Source: Ophiothrix spiculata (taxonomy: Eukaryota; Echinodermata; Ophiuroidea; Amphilepidida; Ophiotrichidae). From it: DNA of 20,778 nt. Each line of letters begins with the position of its first letter. The stretch's first letter is position 1. The stretch lies in the NCBI GenBank assembly GCA_000969725.1, contig JXSR01S028378.1; one strand, given 5' to 3'. The translations under genes were made by a program, and so were the position numbers. This document shows, one piece after another, positions 1 to 9,365 of this stretch. Below the pieces are notes generated by a model. It saw only the letters and a list, made by a program, of their open reading frames with translations, did no database searches and was not told the origin of the DNA.

Positions 1-402
1 TGTGACAATTTAATAACTTTTAGCGTCTATTTTTTTTTTGGGGGGTGGGGCAATCATCCCACCCTTTTTTTTTTAATTTTCAACAAGTCACACCATCAAT
101 GATCCCCCATCCACACACACCCAAAAGCTCCATTTTCGAGTAATACACCATCGAACATCACCATCATGACCACCTACCCAGCCCTATCACTGTCAGATCC
201 CATGTCAATGGACCTAGGCATGCCTAGGCTCTGTTAAAGTTACGCACGAGCGAACACACACCCACACATCTTAGTCAAGCTTTGTGAGGGTCAATTAGAC
301 TGTTAAATGGACCCCAAACATATATAGCTAAACATCATCACTTACACTTCCCTTTTCACCTCTTTGTCAGGATCCACAGTAATCATGGTTATGTCTTTAT
401 GT
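1..402. other. No gene seen
   Basis: AT-rich sequence with poly-T runs near 30-80 and short CA-rich patches near 110-125 and 255-270. I see no exon, RNA gene or inverted-repeat element. Confidence 0.5.
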
Positions 403-502
403 ATACTTTTAGTATACATAGCTTACTATACTACAGTAATATTACGTTTTTAATACTTTTAGTATACATGGCTTACTATACTACAGTAATATTACGTTTT
501 TT
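403..502 (+). repeat. Tandem duplication, two 50-bp units
   Basis: Units 403-452 and 453-502 are nearly identical (atacttttagtatacat, then a/g, then gcttactatactacag). Each contains the inverted pair gtatac-tttta-gtatac-like, so a unit can form a small hairpin. Confidence 0.85.
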
Positions 503-1693
503 AAGCTTAATCAACCATTTTTAAATGGAAATATTTCCGTTTCTATGAGTGAGACTATGGGACCACCGGCCAAAAGTTGTTTGGAATCAATTTATCTTGC
601 CACATGTGGGTGTGGTTATTATTATTTCTTCACTTTTTTGTACCCAAAATATGATTTGATCGCGGCAAGAATGGCTTGTGTGTTAGCAATCACTGTTGTT
701 TTGACCATGTGAGTCAAACTACGAAATTTGGTCTCATTCCAAAACCTGGCTTGTTCACTGTAAATCTAAATTCATTTACCTCTATCATCATTATACCGGG
801 GCATTATATAGGTTGATATAGAGGTTATTTTACGTCTGATTGCTGAATTGTGATATCAACTACGATGTTTTTAACAAAAACAATGACTTTTGAAAGAAGA
901 AATGCCGTCAAATTTCAAATAATGAATTATTAAAAAATAATGAATTTTTTGACCCGGCAGCAAAATCCGACCCGGCCGGCAACAAGAAACTAAGAATCAA
1001 ATGCAGAGAGCCTAAGAACACTTTCATTTGCGTTTGGAAATCCCTCGTACCGGTACCCTAAATCTAGTAAATCATGTCCTATGCCGCCTGCTGGTGCCTG
1101 TCAGTTACTCAGTGACTTTACTAGTAATCAAATTGCCCCTGATGTTTACACAGCTAGCTTGATAACAGTGATTAGCCCAGATGCTAATTATAACACTGAT
1201 TAGCACGTTGACAAGTTGCACTGGTTAAATAAAGTGGAAGCAGTGTTGCCAAAAACTCAAAGCCTCAAACCGTGGCAAGAAACCCAATTTTTTGAACAGT
1301 CAAAATGTAACCAATTGTCAAATTTCGGGTGCTTTGAAGTGGATCTATAGCAAAAACAACCTAATTAGACATGAAAGCAATCAACATTATCCACTTACGA
1401 GCTCTGACGGAGGTTTCGGATAATCAATATTGATCTTCCAAATGATGTCTTAATCCAATGAGGGAAGAATTAATCCAATTAGTTGATGATCAAATTGCTT
1501 TACGACGTATTAAATGTTCAAAATCCCCCTGAATATACAAAATATTGCTAAATAAAGCAAAAGTAGCCCAATATTAGGTCACCCGCCCAAGACAATTTTT
1601 ACCCGCCGCAAGCAAATTCAAAGTAGCCCAATTGGGCGGGTGAACCGTGGCATTGGCAACCTTGAGTGGAAGAGGAAAACATTTTACTAGTAA
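503..1693. other. Non-coding; small repeated block at 1561-1646
   Basis: No convincing exon. At 1561 and 1621 the block aagtagcccaat recurs with a 60-bp period. Arms ggtcacccgcccaa (1577-1590) and ttgggcgggtgaacc (1632-1646) are inverted, giving a possible hairpin. A gacccggc motif repeats near 951 and 969. The rest is unassigned. Confidence 0.5.
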
Positions 1694-1905
1694 ATTAAAG
1701 CAATACTATAAAGTGTTATAAATGAAGCGCCCCCAGTATACTTTTTGTTTTTATAGCTTATTTGGTTTGTTTTGAGAAGATATTAATGCCTTCCAAATGA
1801 TTTGGTTTAATATGCTTACTTTTTCTGTTATGGTCATTTGTTGAATTAAATTTGGGATCCTGAATTTAATTCCACATTATTTAGTATAGGAAAGCATACA
1901 TGTGT
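1694..1905 (+). mobile_element. TIR-type repeat family, copy 1 (right end missing)
   Basis: Same family as 19402-19695. Shared blocks include tgaagcgccccc-like, ctgttatggtcatttgttga-like and attagtataggaaagcat. The left end attaaagcaatactataa (1694) is the inverse of the right end of the other copy (attgctttaat at 19695), so the full element had inverted ends. A 30-bp imperfect palindrome sits at 1843-1872. Confidence 0.55.
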
Positions 1906-2029
1906 GTGTTTCTTATCCATTTTCATTGGCAAAATAATTTGTTGACAAAATACACTTGAAAACGCTTTTAGATAGTCACAGTCCTTCAATTTATGCTGTT
2001 TTTAATATAAACCTATACAACATTCATTG

Positions 2030-2450
2030 TCCCAGGTTGGTCCAGGTAAGGGTCAGGGGTTCTGGAGTAATGGCCATGACCTTGAAATTACCTGGGAGGA
2101 CATGGGGTCAATATGTGTCTGGTCAATGTTTAGGATAACTTCAATATTGACCTCAAATTGACCTTTTTACCTTGACTGATTATGACTGCATCCCTGGACT
2201 GCATCCCCTTAAAATACTCAGGGGGCCAATTACTTTTTACGCCCAAGTTTGGCCCAGGCATGGTCAAGGCTTTTATAGTTATGACTGTGACCTTTTAATG
2301 ACCTGGGATCGTCTCAGGGCAACTTTAAACACATTTCAAGATTTGACCTCTAGATGACCTTTAACCTTGGATGACCTTTGTCAGAGAGCTTAAAACATGC
2401 TGAGGCCGATAGCAAGTTTGGTCCAATTTGAGTCAATGATTCTTGAGTTA
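2030..2450 (+). repeat. TGACC/GGTCA-rich interspersed repeat
   Basis: Irregularly spaced TGACCT and TGACC words, with tttggtcc/tttggccc words, recur across the block (for example ttgacctcaaattgaccttt near 2150 and gatgacctttaaccttggat near 2354). This resembles tandem-degenerate tgacctttgacc repeats common in invertebrate genomes. The words match nuclear-receptor half-sites but are too many and too irregular to call regulatory. Short ORFs here are by-products. Confidence 0.6.
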
Positions 2451-2636
2451 TAAACTGACAACTATAATAATACATGCATATCTATCTTTGTTTTTTAAAC
2501 GGGGACATCAAAATCAAAACTAACAATTAGATAACAATTAAATTTTTTCTAAAAGTTACAACATCAGCATGGGGAATTCTTAAAACTCAATGAACTCATT
2601 CATTATGTACATCAGCAAATACAACTAACATTTGTG

Positions 2637-2989
2637 TCCCGGGGAGGGGGTACTCAAATTTGATTTGGGAAGGGATGTGTCTCTGTGAAATTTGAAAAGC
2701 CACCCATCCAAATACCGATTTTCAAATAAAAGGGATCCATCCATTATAACAAATCTCCCAAATTTTAGGTCAAATTAATTCAAAAATTGTATGTTTTTGC
2801 CCAAATTTGCACTATTTTGGCACAAAATGTGAAGAAATGCTCTTAATTTGCGTCACTTGGCGCAAAGTTTGGAAACTTTTCAAAAGAAACCCAACAAAAT
2901 ATGACATTTTGCGAAGAAAAAAGGACCGATTGAAATACCAGGGAGCCTGATTTTGCAACCCCATTTTATACAAAGTATCCACCCCGGGA
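2637..2989. mobile_element. TIR element with tcccgggg ends
   Basis: The left end tcccggggagggggtact and right end agtatccaccccggga are imperfect inverses; length 353 bp. The interior is AT-rich and non-coding with paired words such as cacaaaatg and caaaatatgac. Similar ggggggtactc ends are frequent in marine invertebrate repeats (recollection). Confidence 0.5.
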
Positions 2990-3245
2990 TTTGTGTAAAG
3001 TGAAAACAGAGTGTGTTAATTAGTCCAGAAGATTTATTCCGGAAGAGTGGGTGATGGACATGGGAAATTGACAAGGAAGACACGGCCTAATAACGGTATT
3101 ATGGGATAACTGCATATGTATGACTCAGGATACACACTGGATAATGGGATCATTAGATTTACCCACAAAGTGATACAGGGTGTTATAATATTACATAATT
3201 GCAACGATTTTTGATGAAGGCAACAGTATACCGAGAAAAATAAAC
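2990..3245. other. Unassigned non-coding
   Basis: Between two repeats. No exon with credible splice sites on either strand; long but low-quality minus-strand frames cross repeat boundaries. Confidence 0.4.
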
Positions 3246-3538
3246 AAGTATAAAATCCTTGACTTAGTCTATGCATATGGTTTATGTTACAAACCCAAAA
3301 CCATTCTTTCAAATATGTTAGCATTTTTGAAAAAAAAAGTGAGAAAATGTGTCATTTTCTAATTATTGTGGGAGCCGGCAATAATTACAACACAGTAAAA
3401 TGTGGGGATTTTTAAAACGCTGAAATGCTTGAAAACGAATGGTCGAAACCAAGTGAAATTTTCACCATGTTATACTCTTTTTTATTTAGCTAGTAAAGAG
3501 ATGAGCCTTTTGACACACCAGAATCATGACTTGCACCT
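3246..3538 (+). mobile_element. TTAA-flanked MITE family A, copy 1 (5' truncated)
   Basis: Aligns with 14515-14859 and, inverted, with 18615-18971. Shared words include cattctttcaaatatg, attttctaattattg, gaaaacgaatgg and aatcatgacttgcacct. The right end is followed by TTAA (3539-3542). The left end is lost. The central palindrome is decayed here (ggagccggcaat). Confidence 0.65.
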
Positions 3539-3619
3539 TTAATATTAGACAATCCTCATTAAATTAAATCCTAAATCATGAACATTTTCTCTGTTACATC
3601 ACGAATGGTAAATCTTTAA

Positions 3620-4135
3620 AGGGACTGGCCTAGATTCTTCCCACTAATTATTTATATTTTTTATATAGAACATGTGTATAGTAATATAACCTACAAGTAT
3701 AGGCTTTTCCATGATTTTGAGGAATATTGGAGAAAATTCTTTACCTACTTTAATATTTTCGCAGGCGAAAGAAAGTGTTATGAAAACAGTGTTTCTAGTT
3801 TGAAAAAATAAACATATCTTGTTTCTACACCTGTGATGGCCAAACAAATTAATTTTGATGAAGTTGTTTCTCTTTAAATATGTATTAAATAATATCTAGG
3901 AGCTTTGTTTGATCTTTTATCTGGTAAATCCATCTGAGGTACAAATTTAGGATTTAGGAAACACAGGATAGACACACCACCATCAAAGAACGATATATTG
4001 CAATTTAGTTCTCTGTCAATTTGAGCCATTTGTGTGTAAATTTTTGCAGTTTTTTTGCATTTTACTATACTTTTTAGTTACATTTAGAGTATTTCCATAA
4101 GTTTTTAATTCTAGGTGGAATCTAGGCTACTCCCT
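3620..4135 (+). mobile_element. TTAA-flanked MITE family B, copy 1 (complete)
   Basis: Ends agggactggcctagattc and gaatctaggctactccct are near-perfect inverses, each bordered by TTAA (3616-3619 and 4136-4139). TTAA target duplication is characteristic of piggyBac-type transposition. Length 516 bp, no coding capacity. A second copy is at 5750-6164. Confidence 0.7.
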
Positions 4136-4140
4136 TTAAA

Positions 4141-4495
4141 TTAAAGAATAACAAATCAGACTACAAAGGTTTTGATGGTCTTTACAAAATATGTCATAAC
4201 TTTTGATTCAGAGATCCAAACAACACAAAACAAAAATCTTGAAAAATGCTAGAGTATAATGTATCATATTATTAATATTATGTGTACTGAGTGAGTCAAT
4301 AAAAGTGCAATAGTTGAAATGGTGCCATATATAAAGAAACAAAAAAATCTTGACCGACCGACCCGACTTACCAATTATAGGTCAAAAAGGGCAACATAAC
4401 AACTTATTTTTTGGGCCTCATATACTATAGTCTATAAACCTCAAAGTATGCAACAAGAAATCAGTCTCTGTTACAGGATCCATAGCAGATCCCTT
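4141..4495. other. Non-coding, unassigned
   Basis: AT-rich with no exon. A gaccgaccgacccgac stretch near 4352 resembles the gaccgaccc words inside the element at 6463-6764 and may be a fragment of a related repeat. Confidence 0.4.
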
Positions 4496-4651
4496 GTATT
4501 CTTCAACATTGTGAACTGGTGGTTTTGTATTTTGTAAGAGACTAGTAATGATTGATTAAGGCCAAATCACTGCGTATTTATATATTTTTACATTTTAATT
4601 GAAATTCTTCATAATTTTGGTATTATTTGGGGCTAATATTTTTGATAACAA

Positions 4652-4825
4652 ATGGTAGAACTAGTACCGTTCCCACAGACCGCCCCTCCCATGGACCCAG
4701 CAATGAGCCCAGCCAGCGCGCGTAGCTGGGAAATTCAGCACACTTTTGATTCTCTGCAGAGGGTAGTGGACAGCTCTGAGGAAGAGCTAAACAAATGGAC
4801 AAACATTGTAAATAAATTCATTTGA
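4652..4825 (+). CDS. 57-codon small ORF created by a G+C-rich insertion
   Basis: ATG at 4652 in the context aacaaATGG (A at -3, G at +4, a good Kozak match) opens 57 codons to TGA at 4823-4825. It reads MVELVPFPQTAPPMDPAMSP, then SWEIQHTFDSLQRVVDSS, then EEELNKW, and ends NKFI. Most of it lies in a 134-bp insertion (4656-4789), much richer in G+C than its flanks and absent from the second copy of the surrounding repeat at 14050-14350. The insertion is flanked by the 9-bp direct repeat aacaaatgg. A splice-acceptor-like gttcccacag (4669-4678) precedes the proline-rich part, so the piece may be a captured exon. I do not recognise the peptide. It may be a real short ORF, an exon copied from elsewhere, or a non-coding insertion that is open by chance. 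Confidence 0.25.
   Translation: MVELVPFPQTAPPMDPAMSPASARSWEIQHTFDSLQRVVDSSEEELNKWTNIVNKFI
4656..4789 (+). mobile_element. 134-bp G+C-rich insertion with 9-bp flanking repeat
   Basis: Flanked by aacaaatgg at 4647-4655 and 4790-4798, and absent from the paralogous repeat copy, which has only cacatgg there. No poly-A tail and at most trivial terminal inverted repeats (tag...cta). It supplies most of the 57-codon ORF. Confidence 0.5.
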
Positions 4826-4968
4826 ATATTCAGCAAGATTTGGTACCCTGTTATGGTTTTAAAAATATGGACTAATTTACTTCCCCGTATGGTCATATTG
4901 GTTTTTGTGCATTAATCAGCTGCTTGTTGCATACTTCAAGGTTTATAGAGTATAGAAGTATCTCAGTA

Positions 4969-5507
4969 TAGCTAGTGCAGGTTGTTTGTACTAGTATTTG
5001 GTATGTCATCATCACAGGGTAAAAAACTTGTAGGCCTCATATGACTAAAACATATGGCAGATGATAGATCACATTGGCAGGTCAGAACATTTAATGTCTT
5101 AGTCAAATCGATTTTCATACTAAAAACATGTACACTGCTAAATATTTCAAGTGGAGGGTTGTGGGACACAAAACTTCTATCATTGTCTGACATGACTGTA
5201 CAGTGTTCCCCCACCCCTGGTTTTAAATAAGATCTACACCCGTTTTTAGTAAAGTCTTATCTGTAATTTTTCACAAGCTACCAAATATTTTGTGCCACAT
5301 GTCGTAGTTGTTACATTGATTTAATGCATTTCTGATCAATAACAAAGACTTGATGATAAAAACTATCTTATGTTTGATATCACAAAAAAGGTGAGGTGCA
5401 CTGAGTTTTCATCATGAAGACTTGGTTAATTAGAAAATACATGGGAATTTGTTATTAGATAGATCGTTAGATAATGAAGACTTGTTCCGGTCTGCTGATT
5501 TTCTGAC
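4969..5507. other. No gene seen
   Basis: AT-rich. The minus-strand 80-codon frame at 5214-4972 has no recognisable motif and no splice support, so it is not called. Confidence 0.45.
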
Positions 5508-5668
5508 TATATGTGTACCACCGCGGCAAAAGGGTCCAGTTGTCGACTCCTACATGTTGCTCATTGTAGCATATCTGATGTATACAAATACCATACATTA
5601 GATATGCTAAAAGGAGCAACATGTACGAGCCGACAACTGGACCCTTTTGCCGCGGCGGTACACATATA
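5508..5668. mobile_element. Long hairpin (foldback) element
   Basis: Arms of 76 bp (5508-5583 and 5593-5668) are inverses with only a handful of mismatches around a 9-base loop (acaaatacc). The outer half, with ccgcggcaaaagggtccagt, is nearly perfect. Flanks are TA-rich, compatible with TA target duplication. It may be a MITE reduced to its ends. The two ORFs crossing it on opposite strands mirror each other and are artefacts of the palindrome. Confidence 0.85.
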
Positions 5669-5749
5669 TATTTTTTCACATGTATCGATAGTACATGATT
5701 ATACTAACATTATCCTACCAGTAGTTTCCACTGAATTTGTGTAACAGAG

Positions 5750-6164
5750 GAGAAAAATGAAATTATTTACCAACTGTATTTTTTGTTGCCGGCGACAAAA
5801 AATGGTTGAAAAAGTGTTTCTAGTTTCAATTATTAAAAAGATCTTGTTTCTACACCTGTGATTGGTAAACAAAATTATATTTGATAAAATGTGTTTCTCT
5901 TTTGATATGAATTAACTTATCTCCAAGAGCTTCATTTGATCTTTTATCTGGTAAATCCAGATCGAGGTACAAATTTAGGATTAGGAAACACTGGCTAGTC
6001 ACACCACCACCATCACATATAGATATATTGCAAATCAATTCGCTGTCAATTTGAGCCATTTCTGTGTACATTTTTGTACTTTTTTGGATTTTACTACACT
6101 TTTAAGCTTTATTTAAAGCATTTCCATAAGTTTTTAATTCTAAGTGGAATCTAGGCTAGTCCCT
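5750..6164 (+). mobile_element. TTAA-flanked MITE family B, copy 2 (5' truncated)
   Basis: Aligns collinearly with the right four fifths of 3620-4135: cttgtttctacacctgtgat, gatcttttatctggtaaatc, gctgtcaatttgagccattt-like and tttccataagtttttaattc. The right end tagtccct is followed by TTAA (6165-6168). The left TIR is missing. Confidence 0.7.
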
Positions 6165-6243
6165 TTAAGAACTATAGATACAGCTTACCTGTTGCTGTAC
6201 TCTCAACATATCTTTTTACATCACATTCTGAATTAATATTTCC

Positions 6244-6895
6244 CATGATTATTTATTATCACATGGGGCCAGGGTTTGTTGCATTAATTAATTGTCTGTA
6301 TTTGTGTAATCTCTTGAGCTACAGCACCCATAGCATTACTTTGGGGAAAGGAAACCACATTAGTAAAAGTACACACACACAAAAATTGATAACTTTTGAA
6401 GATATCCATACATTCATGATTATTTATCATCACATAGGGCCAGGGTTTGTTGCATTAATTAAGGCCTAAAAAATTGTTTGATTGGCGTAACCCGACCGAC
6501 CCTATTTTCACTGCCGACCCTAAATATTTTTTTTTTTTGAGCCTGGTAAAAAACCTCCAAGTCCCAAATTTGATGGGAATTGATTCATGGGGGCCCAAAT
6601 GACAAATAAAAGATGTGTTACAGAAAAAGTGAAGATGTTTTTGAATATGTGTCATATATTTTGTGTTCTTGTAAGTAAAACATAGGTTAGACTTTAAAAA
6701 AAAATCTGACCTACCTACCTTTTTTTTCTATGTTACGCCAATCAAACAATTTTTTATTTAGGCCCAATTGTCTGTATTTGTGTAATCTTTAGAGCTACAG
6801 CACCCATAACATTACTTTGGGGAGAGGAAACCACATTGATAAAAGTTGATAAAAGTACACACAAAAAATAAATAAATGGATAACTTTTGAAGAAA
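6244..6895 (+). repeat. Tandem duplication (about 171 bp) split by a MITE
   Basis: Unit 1 is 6244-6414. Unit 2 is 6415-6462 plus 6765-6895. Shared words include catgattatttat, ggccagggtttgttgcatta, ctgtatttgtgtaatct and ggaaaccacatt. The second unit is interrupted by the element at 6463-6764, so the duplication predates that insertion. Confidence 0.8.
6463..6764. mobile_element. TIR MITE family D, copy 1
   Basis: The left end ggcctaaaaaattgtttgat then tggcgtaac is matched in inverse at the right end (gttacgccaatcaaacaatt ... taggcc). Length 302 bp, no coding capacity. Flanks taa on the left and caa on the right could be a decayed 3-bp duplication of PIF/Harbinger type (uncertain). A second copy starts at 20731. 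Confidence 0.75.
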
Positions 6896-7080
6896 CCAAG
6901 TTTTTGATATACTTATGCCAAGTACGAGCACAAAAGTTTTTGAACTTAGTGGGACTCTTAAACTGTTATGTTGAGTGAAATTGTACCCGCAAGGCCAACT
7001 TGTAAAGTTGATCAATCTAAACAGCTAAGGGACTGTTCACAAACACTTGATGCCAAAAGGTGGGGCCCTTAAAAATTGTC
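6896..7080. other. Unassigned, non-coding
   Basis: No exon or element ends found in this stretch. Confidence 0.4.
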
Positions 7081-7090
7081 ACCCTCGTAA

Positions 7091-7197
7091 GGGGGGGGGG
7101 GGGCTTGAAAAAAATTACCAAATTTTCTGGTAAAAATTGAGTTTAAATGCTTTCAAAGGGGGGGGGGGCCTTTTTTGAGGTCGAAAAGGGGGGGGGG
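7091..7197 (+). repeat. Three poly-G tracts
   Basis: Runs of 13, 11 and 10 Gs at 7091-7103, 7158-7168 and 7188-7197 are separated by AT-rich spacers. Such tracts can form G-quadruplexes and are prone to length change. Their spacing suggests a decayed repeat, consistent with gggggg-containing repeats elsewhere (20008-20018). Confidence 0.7.
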
Positions 7198-7790
7198 CAC
7201 CAGAAATTTTCAGACAAATGGATGCCGTAAATATCTATTTTGAGGTACAGTTAATATGGGCAGAAAGTAATTTGTTTTTCATGAAAAATAATTGACGGGA
7301 TATTTATAGGGGTAAATGTGTGAGGGGGAGTGTGTTTGGCGCCGGGTGTGTTACGGATATCATGCATCAAAAACTTTGCGACAATTTTTTTAAAAATAAA
7401 AAACACCCTTTGTACTTGAAATCCAATGATATGTATTAACTAAAGAACAGAATTGTCACTTCTAATGTAGAATGTGGGCGGGAAAGTGGGTGGCTCAGTT
7501 TGATGAGTCTTGAGAACGGTAATTTCTGGAAACTGTATTAGCAAAAGAATGGCGATCAGCTTAAAAATGGGGTCTCCAAAGTTGCACATCTCGTCCTACC
7601 AATATTATGTGCAAATGCCCTCCCAGGGTTTGGCCCAGGTGTGTGGACAGTTTGATATAGCCAATGAAAATGTACATTTTGATATTTTGGTGTAAACTTA
7701 CATTCTGATCATCAGAACTCAATTTGATCTCAAATGCAAATTCCATATGACACTTGTCCTCACATTGAACCTGTGCATACACCTCACTTC

Positions 7791-8510
7791 CAGGCTTGCC
7801 AACCTTTGGGAATCCAAAAAAACGGGACACTTTGGGAACGCATAGCGAGCCCCTTCATCAGAACCATGTTACTTTTTAATTTGAAAGATTTTTTGGCAAA
7901 TAACATGAGGCCAAATAAAATTAATAGTTTGTCTCAAAGCACCGCGCGCATTAGTTTTATCATGCGCGTTAGTTTCCCTCAAAATCAGATTTTTTTTAAA
8001 CCTTTTTAAATTTTATTTCACCAAAACTGTGAAAAAACAAATAACATCAATGGTTAATTTAATTAATTTGGTCTTTATTCTGTTTTTGAGTTCTAAAAAG
8101 GCCCTTATGAAAATATATCAGGGGGGAACATATCAAACTCTTGTAGAATAGCACTCAGGACTTCTGTCACACAAGAAAAAAAAATCTAAAAATAAAAAAC
8201 CCTTACAAAAAAAATTGCATTTTGCATTAGTTTTTCAAGAATAGGAGAGCTTTGAGACAAACTATTATTTTCATTTAGCCTGATTATTCTTCATTATTTT
8301 GGCTCAGAAAGGTACATAAAACATGGATAATTGATATATTCTGATCTGAAAAAAAAATTAAAATAGTTTCATCATGCTAGTATTTGTATTTTTCTTTAAC
8401 ATTTTTTTATTTTTTTGCAGTATGGAAATGAGGGACGTCCCACATTTTGAGGGTTTAGAAGTCTCAAATGCGGGACTGTCCTGCGAAATGCGGGACGGTT
8501 GGCAAGCCTG
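7791..8510. mobile_element. hAT-like TIR element, 720 bp
   Basis: Ends caggcttgccaacc and ggttggcaagcctg are perfect inverses. The CAGG-start, TGCCAAC-containing end resembles hAT-superfamily termini, which is inference. I could not find the expected 8-bp target duplication. It has no transposase and contains the nested element 7908-8281. It lies between the two pieces of a candidate exon. Confidence 0.6.
7908..8281. mobile_element. TIR element family F, copy 1
   Basis: The 33-bp ends (7908-7940 and 8249-8281) share aatagtttgtctcaaagc in inverse, about 29 of 33 bases overall. Just inside the left end is a cgcgcgcattagttttatca block that recurs in the second copy (17996-19164). Length 374 bp, no coding. 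Confidence 0.7.
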
Positions 8511-8532
8511 CATATCACTTGGCTTCCATATC

Positions 8533-8881
8533 CTAGTGTAAAATTCATAAAATTACAAAATCACAAAATGGAAGAAATTCTACGCTAATGCATTCTTGCA
8601 ATTTGTACTAATTCACCAGATAATCTGAATAATTACAAAATCAATTAAATACCAGCAAAATTACAGTATTATTTACCATGTAAAAAATGTTTACAAATTG
8701 AATTTAACCAATGATATCCTTTTACTGCAGGTGTTTCAGCTGGGCTAGACTTGTTGTTTTGTGGTTTTTGATGGTATAGTAATCAGGACCTGGAGATAAG
8801 GTTAAAGGTTAACTTGTTCACCCCTATCATGAATCTTGGATTAAGTTATTTATTTCTGGTTTCTTAAAAAAATATAAAAAT
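8533..8881. other. No gene seen
   Basis: AT-rich and presumably intronic to the candidate exon ending at 8532. A pyrimidine-rich minus-strand tract leads to that exon's acceptor. Nothing else is assignable. Confidence 0.4.
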
Positions 8882-9255
8882 AAGTAAAATAAATTATGTG
8901 TTTTACGTCCCTGCCCGTCCCAATTTTTCAAGATTTTGAAATATTTTTATAATTTTCCCTTGTTTGTTCCATAACCTCGATTCTGAAACTGTTATACCGA
9001 AAATATATACTTTAAAGTGTTTGATGATCATTAATAAACATATTTTATACACTTTCTTCAATCTAGGGGTAAAGCAATTTGGGCATAACAAAAAATTAGG
9101 AGGGCCTCTCCAATTTGGGAAGGTGTCAATAAAGCCGTTGTTATACAGATTTTACATAGAAATAAATAATAATTTTTGGAGAAATAATAAATAATAAGGA
9201 CCTCCCTCACCAAATTTTTAATAAGTCAGGATGTAAAACATAATTTATTTTACTT
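8882..9255. mobile_element. TIR element family G, 374 bp
   Basis: The left end aagtaaaataaattatgtgt then tttacgtcc is the near-perfect inverse of ggatgtaaaacataatttat then tttactt at the right (one gap, one mismatch). The interior is AT-rich and non-coding. Confidence 0.7.
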
Positions 9256-9365
9256 GGCCTTATTATACACATATACACAGTAAGAAAATTAATATGAAGA
9301 AGAACAAATTAATCAGCCGGGATGAAATAACAAAAATAAAAAAAATACAGGGGATTTATTGTACG

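Larger units (their letters stand above)
4496..4968 (+). repeat. Dispersed repeat family C, copy 1 (with insertion)
   Basis: Collinear with 14050-14350. Shared words include attgtgaactggtggttttg, tttggtattatttggg, tttgaatattcagcaagatt-like and cccgtatggtcatattggtt. It differs mainly by the 134-bp insertion at 4656-4789. No terminal inverted repeats found, so the mobile class is unknown. Confidence 0.75.
7702..8532 (-). pseudogene. Candidate coding exon split by a 720-bp transposon
   Basis: Two minus-strand pieces flank the element at 7791-8510. The upstream piece (8532-8511) follows a good acceptor, tttacactag, and reads IWKPSDM after one phase base. The downstream piece (7790-7702) reads SEVYAQVQCEDKCHMEFA and then FEIKLSSDDQN, and ends at a consensus donor (AAT then gtaagt). 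Together they make 111 bp; the frame is continuous if one base at the junction is gained or lost. The residue pattern (alternating hydrophobic positions, two cysteines four apart) suggests a beta-rich extracellular domain, but I do not recognise the family. It lies downstream of BCKDHB on the same strand and so would belong to a different gene. I see no target-site duplication at the junction, so the split-exon reading is inference. The downstream piece could instead be an exon alone, or chance. Confidence 0.33.

Noticed and set aside
1956-2357. Two plus-strand frames of about 60 codons
   Set aside because: They overlap or border the TGACC-rich repeat, with no splice context or motif.
2050-2400. 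Cluster of nuclear-receptor response elements
   Set aside because: TGACCT words are too numerous and irregular and fit a known style of invertebrate degenerate repeat; sequence alone does not support regulation.
5467-5744. 70- and 77-codon frames on opposite strands
   Set aside because: They mirror each other because they cross the two arms of the 161-bp palindrome.
6245-6469. 74-codon plus-strand frame with an internally repeated peptide
   Set aside because: It translates the 171-bp tandem duplication and ends in the MITE; the repeat explains the pattern.
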